This document shows, in pieces, positions 52,809 to 61,983 of a DNA stretch of 64,000 nt (positions within the stretch are counted from its first letter, which is position 1; the number at the start of each line of letters is the position of its first letter). The position numbers and the translations under genes were made by a program. The notes under the pieces are model-generated. The model saw only the letters and a list, made by a program, of their open reading frames with translations, was not told the DNA's origin and did not search any database. Source of the DNA: Tubulanus polymorphus (Eukaryota; Nemertea; Palaeonemertea; Tubulaniformes; Tubulanidae); assembly GCF_964204645.1 (NCBI RefSeq), contig NC_134030.1, positions 13,484,447 through 13,548,446 on the forward strand. Direction: 5' to 3'.

Positions 52809-55396
52809 TTAATCCATTAATAATAATTCAGATTTAGTTTCAATGGCTTTATGATTTGATTTATTTTCTGGTATGATAGGTTTATTGTCATTGGAATCAT
52901 CTTTATCATCAGATTTGAATTTTGATTTATATATTACGCCGGATAATATAATAACTGTTACTAATCCAATTGTAATATATAATTTATAATTACTTCCAGC
53001 ATTAGAAGAATCAGATGGCTTATTATTTGAATCAATATCAGATAAAGTCTGTGATTCATTTATATCAGTTAATTTCTTTTTCTTAGCTTTTTTAGGCCAG
53101 CCGTAGGCTGAGCCTATTACTATACAAATGGAGCGAATTTAAATGACATGGTTTCCACACAAAAGGCTCTTTTGCTTGCCAAGTGAGGGCATATTCGAAC
53201 AAATCACGTATTTAAGCGTAATCCATTCTCGGAATCGTAGCGAGCAGAATTTTGAAATAGGGTCTCATAAAAATGTTTTCTGCATTTTTCACGAAAGTTA
53301 AATCGGGAAAATTTCAATTTTTATCAGCCAATCAGGATGTTGTGTCTTCCCTGTGATTGGTTTATCTGAAAATATCAGCAGCTGTTCACGTGAATTATCG
53401 CGATTTCATTACTGGCGCTTTTGCGCATGACGACAATACTTCCGCGTTCGCTACGTGTTCGCTGATTGGCCCATTTACTAGGAAATTCCACAGAAGCCTA
53501 ATGTGGTTTGTTACAAGCGCTGTGATTGGCCCGACCCGATTCTGGCATGGCTTTAGCTTAGTGGGTTCGAATCCCTTGACGGGTGAAGATGATGGATCCT
53601 ATCAATATCTATTGAAACAAATAAGTTTCCCGGTTGGGCAGCTGCGGATATCTACCGGAAGTGTTCCGGTTCGATATTTCGAGGTTTCTTTGAATTTTGG
53701 AGTGATATTGAAATCCGGTAATACCAGCGGTAGATTGTGAAAACCCATTGCATGATATTTGTATTACTTAATCAACGAAAAGCGTCGGGGCCGCGCCAGG
53801 AGTTTTCGTGATTCAAGTAGCGCAATAGCCTACTTCTTCGTGTTCGTCCACCTCAATTTTCACTCCGGCGATCTCTGACACGGCTCTGTCCCCGTCGGCG
53901 CTGTGATTTCACTTTCGTACCACCAAAATTTTTTATTTCTATATCAGGGAGGTCTGGAGAATAAAAAAGTCAAAATTTGGATATCACATAGGCCTGATTT
54001 CATCGAATAAGTCGACCATGGTCGTTACGTTTCCGTACTTATTACCACCTAAAACCCTCTGAACAATTTTGTCACAACCAACATTTCGTTTACAGAAATC
54101 AGGTGTTCACGTGAATCCGCGGTATCGTCTACTGTTTTACTTCCGGGTTTTATTTTAAGATTTAAAATTGTATTTCAAGATCGATTTCTATGAAATCTTT
54201 AGTTGATTTGGTGTTTGGGAGGAATTTTTATTTGCTCTACAGAAAATTCATCCTTGACAATTGCGCAAGGTTCGCGAAAAAAAGGTTTTACCAAATCGGG
54301 TGTATGGCCTTGATATGCTAATTAGCCATGTGCCCGAATTGCAAATTCAATCAAATTTTATTCTGCCAAAAAATGTTAAATACAATTCGCTTTCCGAGAG
54401 TTAATGGTATGCTGCATGGAACAAAGTTGTTTTGAGATGGGTCTTGAAGCTATTGAGGTCGAGAGATAACCATCTAGATAGTTCGTGAGAGTTCCAAAGT
54501 TTTGAAGACGCTTCAAGGTAATGTCTTGATATTTGTTTTATACGTGTATCTACCCTAGACACATCTTCAGGCCAAAAACTGGCCCTGTCAGATTCAAGAT
54601 GGCCGACTGGCAGCCATTGTTGTTCGCCAAAATCAGCACTTTTTACACATTTTTGAAGTTTTCGAGGGAAATTTTGAAGACACTTTTATCAATAACCTTG
54701 ATCATTCGTATATATTTGTATCCCCCGAGGGACAATCGGCATGAGAAAAATTGAGTCGATCGGACTCAAGATGGCCGTACTGTGACCTTTTTTGTTCCCA
54801 AAAATGTCAATTTTGGCCTGAATTCTGAGTACTGTAGCTTTCTAATGGTGCGCCATGTTTCATTGCAATTTGTAATGGGTATTCTTTGGAAAGGGATCTT
54901 TTATATCCGAGAGGGTATTTTTGACCAGGCAATTATGACGCACTTGACAGCCATCTTGGGGTCATCAGTACTCATTCGTAGGTGGAAAAAAAGTTTTTCC
55001 ACATCATAATTGATACTTAAGCATATTTTGCTACTATAATCAATTGGAAAGTTGTAGCTCATGACATGTTCTATGATCGAGGTGAGTTTCAAGCTCATTG
55101 GTTTTTTTTATGGCCACCAGGGGGCGTTGAACAATACAATAACTTAGTATTTCTATATTACATTCGTTCCTGCTGTCTGTTTTAACACACGATTTTACTA
55201 TGTAAATGATATTGAGCAGGGAGTGTATGTTGATAAATATAACCCACAGATTACATCATTTATAAAAAGCAAATCTGACAGGCTGGCCATTGTGCCCCTT
55301 GGGGCTCTTGTTTAATTCTGCAGATCTTTTACCTAATTCTCTTGCCCATTTAATTTGTTTTTCAGATCTAGCCTTTTTCTTAACGCTATCACTCAT
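52809..55396 (-). pseudogene. P2 TM-protein gene split by a family B insertion
   Basis: On the minus strand the start (MSDSVKKKARSEKQIKWARE) is at 55396, in AATAAATG just after the preceding gene's stop. The frame stops at the family B element (55310) and resumes at 53094 with a lysine-rich stretch, a membrane helix (LYITIGLVTVIILSGVIY) and a tail ending ELLLMD at 52809. It is equivalent to P1 36504-36872 but with a different tail. TTTA flanks the insertion on both sides. Confidence 0.75.
53095..55310 (+). repeat. Family B repeat, full-length 2.2 kb reference copy
   Basis: Bounded by TTTA (53091-53094 and 55311-55314) inside a P2 gene, so its ends are certain: GGCCAGCCGTAGGCTGAGCC on the left, and ...GGCTGGCCATTGTGCCCC..GGGGCTCTTG on the right. 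No transposase is seen. Its blocks explain fragments at 9355-9640, 13570-15910 and 42561-43425. A GGTTCGAATCC-like motif at 53564 is the only hint of a Pol III promoter and is weak. Superfamily unknown. Confidence 0.85.
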
Positions 55397-55401
55397 TTAT
55401 T

Positions 55402-55985
55402 TTAGTTAATTTTTTGTTCTGATTCATTTTCTTTTTCGACGTTTGGTTGTAGTACATCTGTTTCGTTCTTACCTGATTTATATTCCATAGGCTTGATGTT
55501 CGAAAATGTTATGACGCCAGTAGAAATTAATGTCATAACCGATCCTAATTGAAATGAAGCATAACCAACCCATTTTTGTAATTCAGTCATAACTAAGTAA
55601 TCATTTTTTAAATCACTATATAATTTATTTTCATCATCAATTGGTATTAACTGGTTACATAATTTAGAGTAACATTTGACAATACCATCTAAAATAGAAT
55701 CATTTATTCGGGCTAATCTTGCCTCTTCATAAATCTTAAAATATTTTATTACTTTATCTGGTTTCATAGCATCTAATTCTTGAAAAGTAATAATTCTATT
55801 TAAAAACTCTTTAGTTTTTCCACCGGCAATCAATAGTTCTAGATGATGCTTACAATATAAATAGTATTCATAATCTATATTACAATTAACTTGAGCACAA
55901 TTAGTTACAACTGTATCTTTATTATCACTTATACCCAAATCATCTTTTCAATATCAATACTATTCTTACTCGATTTCTTTGACAT
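55402..55985 (-). pseudogene. P2 copy of the 201-residue gene
   Basis: The start is at 55985 by the TATAAATG context (MSKKSSKNSIDIEK), with a frameshift near 55940. The downstream frame has DYEYYLYCKHHLELLIAGG, NDYLVMTELQKWVGYASF and GSVMTLISTGVITFSNI. It is clearly homologous to P1 35966-36571 but only moderately similar. The C-terminal tail is different and acidic. Confidence 0.65.
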
Positions 55986-56224
55986 TTATATTAGAGAAAA
56001 AAGCAAAAAAAAATATAAGTATTATAAAATGATACCAGTATCTCTTTAGATTAATACTAGTTAGTTAAAGGTAAAGAATTTTAGTATTAGTTATTGTTTT
56101 TTTAGTATTTTTTATTTGCGATATAAAGTATTCCCTTTTGAAAAGAATTGTAAAAGAAAATGTTAAAAATTAAAATAGAAATAATGGCTAGTTGAAGTTA
56201 TTTTTTTTTAAAATATTTTATTTG

Positions 56225-56312
56225 AATTCTATTTGATATCTCACTACTTTTGTTTATCTATTAGGAGCAGTAATTATAACTGTCCACATAAGTCATTTCG
56301 GATCCTTGATAT
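56225..56312. promoter_or_regulatory. Conserved non-coding block, P2 copy
   Basis: GATATCTCACTACTTTTGT, GAGCAGTAATTATAACTGTC and AAGTCATTTCGGATCC parallel P1 36900-36992. Here it overlaps the 3' end of the HNH gene. Confidence 0.5.
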
Positions 56313-56970
56313 CAAATTCCTCAACGTATTTTTCATTATTTGGATCATTGTTCCATTGATCAATAAATTTCTTTGCCTTTGTTAACTGTTCTAAATATAA
56401 CTGTAAATCTAGTTTATTAGATTTAATTATGTTTTCCTTCTTTTCCAAAGGTCTTAAATTCTTCCAATTCCAAATAAGTTTTTTATTGTATTCATCATTC
56501 ATGTTAAATTTAGAAATCGGTAACGTATGATCAATATGAAAGTATTCACCATAATTATCTATATTCATTTTATCGTCGAATCGATATACAATCCATGATT
56601 TAAGAAATTTATCTGAACAACCCAATAAATTAGATAGTGTTTCTGAATGCGTTTCTTTGTTGAATAATTGTGTTAATCTAGATCTTAAGCATTGTTTCAA
56701 TCTAAAATTAAGATCTGTTTGATATCTTTCTCTCATATATTCTGTCATATAATCATAATAAGCTTCTCTATTATCTTCTCAATATTGTTTGGTATATAGT
56801 TTAAAACAAGTTTTACAACAATATTGAAAACCATCTTTGCTAATCTTACACTTACTAAATTCTGTTAAAGCTAATTTGTCTAATTCACATTTAGAACACT
56901 TCTTGTAATATATATTTATAACACCAGTGTTATTTGTAATATTGATAGTTTGTGGTTGTTCTGGTTCCAT
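56293..56970 (-). pseudogene. HNH endonuclease with N-terminal zinc motif
   Basis: The ATG at 56970 is in AATAAATGG. An N-terminal KKCSKCELDKL...CCKTCFKLY four-Cys motif is followed by a helical YMRERYQTDLNFRLKQCLRS region, then the HNH core GEYFHIDHTLPISKF and WNWKNLRPLEKKENIIK. One in-frame TGA (56779-56781) interrupts it. P1 and P3 lack it. HNH nucleases of this type are common as free-standing homing endonucleases in large DNA viruses and phages, and it may have served P2 as a selfish insert or a nicking enzyme. Confidence 0.8.
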
Positions 56971-56999
56971 TTATTATACGTATTTTTTACTAAATTGGT

Positions 57000-58169
57000 T
57001 AATATTTTAAAATCCTCTTCCATTTCTTCGACCAACGTCATCCTTTTTCATTCCTCGCTGCTTTTGATAAGTTGTTTCGATTCCTTGATATCTAAATCAT
57101 ACCAGTTACAATACCCGCGTCACATGCGGACATACAGGCGCGCTTTTGCTTAATGCACATGTGTTAATCATAATCATATATTCATTCTATAAATTCTGTA
57201 AAATAGAAACAACACATGCGTCACATGCGGCCATTGATGTCCGGTTTTGCTTAATGCACATGTTTTAATCATAATTATATATTCATTCTATAAATTCTGT
57301 AAAATAGAAACAACTGAACATAGAAAATTCAAACGCGTTCATGTCCGCGTCACATGCGTTACATGTGTCAGTCACATGCGGCCATTTATGGCCGGTTTTG
57401 CTTAATGCGCATGCGCTAATCATAATAGAAACGACTGAACATAAAAATTCACCAAACAGATTTACACAATACATTATACAAGTTGTTCAGTCGTTTCTTC
57501 TTATACATCATTTGATTTCTATAAATACAATTTATAATTACAAGCATTTTTTTAATTGCTGGTAAATATTTAACTACATCAACAAATGTTAAACTTAATC
57601 ATTGGAGTCTTAATGTTTTTGAAATTCTTATATAGTTTCTTCGTCGATCTTTTGGCGATTCTTGTGTTTCTTGTGCTAATTTCTATTGGTTCGATATCCA
57701 TTGCTGTTGATTCCTCAGTCAGAAAGAGTATCTTGAGTTTCTCTATCACTTCTTGATGCGTATGGCGTTTTATTAATGTAAAAGATATTAGCGGCAATTC
57801 TAGCCATCTAAAAGATATACTAAATACACTTAAATATATCTAAAGGTTTCATATTTAATAGTCCTAATAACTACAAAAAACAGTACTTACATTTAGATTT
57901 AGAATTGTAAACTATAAACTCCTAATTTCGTTTCGAGAGATAGAATATCCTGAGCGTTTTGTTACAGTGGATATTCAGTTCCTGCCACGTCATCTGGTTC
58001 CGGCACACCTTTCTAGAATGTTCTCTACACGTTTGCAATATTATGACTCATATGTCTCGGCGTCATAGTAACAGCTGTAACAGCTGTGAATTTATAGATT
58101 TATTCAATAGTTCATTACATGAAATGTATATAGGCTCAAATAGAATCATATGCTAGTATAAACAGCTAT
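57000..58169. repeat. Tandem repeat (57118-57440) and unclassified DNA
   Basis: Three diverged ~110 bp units share CACATGCGG.CAT..A.G.C, TTTTGCTTAATGCACATG, TTAATCATAAT and TAAAATAGAAACAAC. An inverted copy of the AACGACTGAACA segment follows at about 57485. A 72-codon minus frame at 57579-57797 lacks an ATG and any recognisable motif; I do not call it. Confidence 0.6.
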
Positions 58170-58363
58170 GCATTATTTCAATCACACTTTACTAACACTT
58201 TTAATGTTTAAAAATCTAACTCATACAAATATGAATATTGAAATAATGTTGTAAATATATCTATATATCTATTCTATAAGAGCTTACACTTTTAAATTGA
58301 ATAATCTGTCAATTTAAATGTTATTCATTTATATTTTATTCATGTATATGTGAATATTTTAAG
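58170..58363 (+). repeat. Family C repeat next to a Polinton-type end
   Basis: Matches 41755-41960 (TTTCAATCACACTTTACTAA to AATATTTTAAG) with a divergent centre. The match carries on into the terminus that follows, so the two loci arose from one ancestral junction. Confidence 0.65.
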
Positions 58364-58551
58364 AGTAATAGGGATAATAGGCTTTCAGGTTAAAGGTTGA
58401 AGGGGCGTGTGAGTAAAAAATGAAAATAATAATAATTTACAGTTGAATTAGGAGTTTGCGCGACTAATTCAACTGTAAATTATTGTTATTTTCATTTCTT
58501 ACGAGCTCGACCGTTCGACCTTTGATCTGAAAGCCTATTATCCCTATTACT
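58364..58551. mobile_element. 188 bp palindrome made of two Polinton termini
   Basis: Begins AGTAATAGGGATAATAGGCT and ends with its complement (AGCCTATTATCCCTATTACT). Inverted similarity continues through 'gaaaata..aataatttacag' and 'ttgaattag' to a centre at about 58458 (GGAGTTTGCGCGAC). No gene fits. Its 6 bp flanks (TTTAAG and GCAGTC) differ, so it is either a foldback derivative whose duplication has been lost or a head-to-head junction of two element ends. Confidence 0.75.
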
Positions 58552-58839
58552 GCAGTCCGCAAGGTTCGTGGGGTTCTTTCGCAGGAGGTTGATAGGCAGA
58601 CACGTGTGGTTAGCCACCGACATTCAGACGGTCAGGGCCTATCTTGAGAACCAGGGAGGGACCAGATCGGTTACGCTTACCGACCTTACGAAGGAGATTC
58701 TCATCTGGTGTCAGGCCCGAGGGATTCACCTGTCTGTGGTTCACCTGGCGGGCAAGAGGAACTTTGTTGCCGACGCCCTGTCCCGTCAGGATGCGGCCAT
58801 TTCTACGGAATGGTCGCTTCATCCAGAGGTGGCAGTTCG
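58552..58839 (+). mobile_element. DIRS-like retroelement fragment (RNase H)
   Basis: The frame has ATDIQTVRAYLENQGGTRS, LTKEILIWCQARGIHLSVVH, and LAGKRNFVADALSR, followed by TEWSLHPEV. 'GGTRS', 'H.xG..N..AD.LSR' and 'EWSLHPEV' mark the RNase H region of DIRS-type tyrosine-recombinase retroelements. It is cut on the left by a Polinton-type terminus (58551) and on the right by P3 (58840). The protein-like frame continues into P3 only as a terminal-repeat artefact. It has higher GC (~57%) than its surroundings. Confidence 0.75.
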
Positions 58840-58922
58840 AGTAATTGGAATATCAGGGCTTCAGATCAGAGGGCGAGAGGGCGACATACCACTCATCACC
58901 ACAAGTATTTTTTTAATAAATG
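58840..58922. repeat. P3 terminal inverted repeat
   Basis: About 80% identical to the P1 terminus over ~83 bp, including CAGATCAGAGGGCGAGAGGG and CATCACCACAAG. The T-run and AATAAATGGG with the terminal gene's ATG (58920) are also kept. Confidence 0.88.
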
Positions 58923-59246
58923 GGAAATAGAAAAGCATTCTTAGTGACAATAAATAACAGAATAACACCAGCAAAAAAACAATTTGAAATAAAAAAGTTA
59001 GTCGATGTTACAAAAGAAATTGTACATTAAATATTGAAATTAGAAAAGGTAAAAACTAAATATGGAGATAAAATATCAGCAAATTTAAGTTACTGTAATG
59101 TTAGTACAACGCGAGAATTTAAAGTATTTTTACCTGATAAATGGGTTTCATTGAGTACAGAGGAATTAAAAGATTTAGAAGGATTTAAAATAATCCATCA
59201 TGGAAAAAATGAAGACGGGCAACATGATTTAAAATTTGTTGATTAA
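58920..59246 (+). pseudogene. P3 copy of the terminal 108-residue gene
   Basis: Starts MGNRKAFLVTINNRITPAKK. A TAA near 59028 replaces one codon in the coil. From 59034 the frame is open to VFLPDKWVSLSTEELKDLEG and HDLKFVD. It is very close to the P1 gene (37969-38295), closer than the P2 version, which supports recent common origin of P1 and P3. Confidence 0.78.
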
Positions 59247-59284
59247 ATAAAAAAATAAATTGATAATAAGATTAATTAAATATT

Positions 59285-59360
59285 AAGAATCCGAAATAAC
59301 TTATCTGGACAATTTAATTGCTCCGCATAGATAGACAAAAGTAGTGAGATATTTAATTAA
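59285..59360. promoter_or_regulatory. Conserved non-coding block, P3 copy
   Basis: GAATCCGAAATAACTTATCT, GGACAATTTAATTGCTCC and GATAGACAAAAGTAGTGAGA are the inverse of P1 36895-36992. The ~0.9 kb hairpin insertion of P1 is absent, so this is the uninserted state. Confidence 0.6.
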
Positions 59361-59439
59361 TTAAAAATGAAATTATTTTTATGCTATTTTTCTAAAATAT
59401 TAATCCATTTTTTGTGAATTTTGGAATTCCGGAAGTACT

Positions 59440-59763
59440 TTATTTTATATTAATAGTAGTTTCAGAATTATTGATATCATAAATTTTATTTGATTTTTTA
59501 TACCAACTATATCCAATCAAAATGAATACAATTATAAATCCAGTTGTAAAATATAAATATTTATCAAATATTCTATTATCAGAAGGAGTAGAAATAACAA
59601 TATTTTTACCATTTTTGTTAACATCTTTATTATTTATTTTTTCTTTTATAGCTTTTTTAAATTCTCTTGATTTAATTCCTAATTGCCGAGACCATTCAAT
59701 TTTTTTCCGAGTTCTCGGTTTTTTCTTCACAGTTAATCCTTTCACCTCTTCCACTTCGCTCAT
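59440..59763 (-). CDS. P3 basic single-TM protein, 107 residues
   Basis: MSEVEEVKGLTVKKKPRTRK, the conserved QLGIKSREFKK, then a membrane helix (YLYFTTGFIIVFILIGYSW) and a tail shorter than in P1. The start codon sits in GATAAATGAG within the end of the 201-residue family gene, as in P1. Confidence 0.6.
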   Translation of the reverse strand: MSEVEEVKGLTVKKKPRTRKKIEWSRQLGIKSREFKKAIKEKINNKDVNKNGKNIVISTPSDNRIFDKYLYFTTGFIIVFILIGYSWYKKSNKIYDINNSETTINIK

Positions 59764-60304
59764 TTATCGTAGAAAGATTTTTACTTTCAATATTTGAAAA
59801 TGTTATAACTCCAGTTGATAATAACGTCATAAATCCACCTAATTGAAATCATAAATATCCAATTCATTTATTTAATTCAGTCATGACTAAATAATCATTT
59901 TTTAAATCAAAACATAATTTATTTTCATCTTGAATTGGTAGCATATATTTACATAATTTACAATAACCTTTTACTACATTTTCTGATATCGCATCATTAA
60001 TTCTAGCTATTCTCGCAGTTTCATAAATCTTTGATAATTTAATAATTTCATCTGATTTCATTGTATCTAATTCATTATAAGTTAAATTTTTACTAATAAA
60101 ACTTTTACATTTCCCAGATGCTTTTAATATTTCTAATTGATGTTTGCAATAAAGATAATATTCATAATTATTGTTTGTAGTAATATCATTTAAAGCACCA
60201 TTATTATCTGCTGTTAATTTTGTTTCTGTTATACCTAAATCATCCAAATTCTTTTCAATTGGAACATCACTATTTTTAGATTTTATTTTCTTTTCACCTC
60301 CCAT
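59700..60304 (-). pseudogene. P3 copy of the 201-residue gene
   Basis: Starts MGGEKKIKSKNSDVPIEK in TATATAAATGG. Open to 59864 with NNYEYYLYCKHQLEILKASG and NDYLVMTELNK, then stops where P1 continues WIGYLSF. The remaining hydrophobic segment and the overlap with the TM gene are readable in another frame, so a small indel broke it near 59863. Confidence 0.65.
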
Positions 60305-60314
60305 TTATATAACA

Positions 60315-60512
60315 AAAAAATTAATTGTGTTGTTGCAACTAGAATTTAACTAGAATGTAACTAAAAATATACTAGATTAACAAGCAAGTTGAAATATTAT
60401 TGTTTTTATTTATTTCTTGTTGAATTTTATTTTATTTTTGTTTCAACTACCTTTAACTAGAATTCAACTAGAATGTAACTAAAAATATAATAGATTAACA
60501 AGCTAGTTGAAT
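60315..60512. repeat. Iteron-like array, P3 copy
   Basis: AACTAGAATTTAACTAGAATG, ATTAACAAGC(A/T)AGTTGAA and repeated AACTAGAATGTAACTA correspond in reverse to P1 35690-35952. Unit number is lower (two main units). Confidence 0.7.
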
Positions 60513-61114
60513 TTAAATAAATTCATATTTAAATGGGTGTTGTAATCGAAATAGTAATTTTGATCTTTTATTATTTATCGATTTATCCATATATTCATTA
60601 TGTAAACCATGTGGAATAATATCATTTTCCTCAAATGCATTTTTCATCGATTTTCTATTTTTATTGTAGAATAATACTAATAGTTTTCTCTAAAATCTTT
60701 AACAATTGAATTATATTTTTGATTTAAAACCCACGTTGTTATCCCAAAATGTCTTCCAGAGAAAGCTAAATAACATAATTCACTCTCTCTAATTTTTGAA
60801 TCATGTAAATTTGCACAATCATCTATGATAAATAATGTATTTGTTCCTTTATGAATATCAATTGCTTTTTAAATACAATTATCTCAATTTTCTTTAACTG
60901 TTTTAGGATCTAATACAATAAATTTATAATTTCTAGTAATATTTCTATCATAAGTTTGATTAAATTCATACGTTGGACAAAATAATACTATATTATCAAA
61001 ATAGTTTTTATAAACAGTTTCTAATAAATTTAATATAAAATAAGTTTTTCCCAAACTTGTTACTCCAGAAATAAACATATTATGAGGCTCAAATATAAAT
61101 GATTCCTTATTCAT
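60513..61114 (-). pseudogene. P3 packaging ATPase
   Basis: Starts MNKESFIFEPHNMFISGVTS. The Walker A-like segment reads GVTSLGKTYFILN, where P1 and P2 have TNCGKT. At 60884 the frame is interrupted by a stop, and further indels occur near 60690. Walker B (TLFIIDDCANLHD) and the ending HPFKYEFI remain readable. It is inactive. At the place of the P1 TAG it reads Tyr, which shows that the P1 stop is private. Confidence 0.78.
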
Positions 61115-61983
61115 TTATATATTTTTAATTTTACTCGATAATATCCATTCATTGAATTTATCTGGCCATTCAACCCATTTTACTAAAGAATATTTTTTTT
61201 CTATTAACATTTTTTGTTTTTAATACTTTTTCAATTCTATATTCTTGTTCTAGATTTTCAGTAGTTAAACTTAATTCTTCTTCATAAAAGTACCCATCAA
61301 CTTCTTCACCATCTAAATCTTCTAATTTATAGACACACGGTTTTCTCTAGTAAATTTACGATCGTATCCTTTGTCCAATATATTTTTATACTTAGAAATT
61401 CTAACATTTTGACCAACTTTGAATTTAGGTTCACCAAAATCATCTACAAGAAATGCTCCGTATAAATTATTCCAAACAATTTCAGCATTTTCAGGTTTTC
61501 TAGCATCAACAGATTTCATTCCAATAGAAGAATGATACGAATTATTATAACCTTCTATCATTTTTGGAAAAAGATCAATCCATTTATAAGTATTATTTGC
61601 TGTAAAATATTTCCACATTCTTGTTCTTAATCTTCTATTAAATCGTTCAACAACTGCTGCTTTTTTATCCGATCTTGAAAAATATTCAATATTATGATAA
61701 TCTAAGAGTTCATGAACAGATGAATTATCAAATTCTTTTCCATCACCAAATTGTATTTTTTCTGGCTTTATTTTACCACCTAAAAGAAATTTTCTTAAAA
61801 AAATTGATGTTTGTACAGCATCTTTTCTGTAAAGTGGGAAGCTCCACACATAACGACTAAAAATATCAATTATAATCAATATCCACAAATAATCATTATT
61901 ATCTTTTTTAAGATTTTTCATATCAATTAAATCTCCTTGCCCCTGTTGATCTACATAACTTACCATAGTTTTACGAGTTTTAT
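61115..61983 (-). pseudogene. P3 integrase, N-terminally truncated
   Basis: From TRKTMVSYVDQQGQGDLIDM (first D) through IQFGDGKEFDNSS (second D) to VVERFNRRLRTRMW (E) it parallels P1 33946-35073 closely and has no stop at the P1 positions. A frameshift near 61340 precedes the chromodomain part. The first ~75 residues are missing because homology ends at ~61983 in family D sequence. The residues before TRKTM in the open frame are not integrase. Confidence 0.82.

Larger units (their letters stand above)
43426..57000. mobile_element. Polinton P2, decayed and rearranged copy
   Basis: The order is: terminal gene homologue, penton, four small genes, two large genes, MCP and two P2-specific genes on +; then ATPase, integrase, TM protein, 201-residue family and HNH on -. 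Relative to P1 the integrase/ATPase half is inverted, and polB and the VLTF3-like gene are missing. Frame breaks are more frequent than in P1. Boundaries are not certain: candidate termini are 41961 (left) and 58551 (right), which would give 16.6 kb, but their 6 bp flanks differ. Confidence 0.85.
58840..61983 (-). mobile_element. Polinton P3, inverted and truncated
   Basis: The left terminus AGTAATTGGAATATCAGGG...GGGCGAGAGGGCGA matches the P1 terminal repeat. Inside, the P1 right arm is present in inverted order: terminal gene (+), TM protein (-), 201-residue family (-), iteron array, ATPase (-), integrase (-). Homology stops abruptly at about 61983 in the integrase, where a tandem repeat begins. 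AGTTCG (58834-58839) is the presumed left target duplication; its partner is lost. Confidence 0.88.

Noticed and set aside
53560-53590. Possible tRNA gene or SINE around GGGTTCGAATCCC
   Set aside because: Only a B-box-like motif; no cloverleaf, no A box at proper distance.
53357-53740. 127-codon + frame inside family B
   Set aside because: Not conserved in the other family B copies and lacks any domain pattern.
57579-57797. 72-codon minus frame near the end of P2
   Set aside because: No ATG, no TAAATG start signal, no homologue in P1 or P3.
58568-58930. Single 120-codon gene spanning the DIRS fragment and the P3 terminus
   Set aside because: The last ~30 codons are the Polinton terminal repeat; only the part up to 58839 is retroelement protein.
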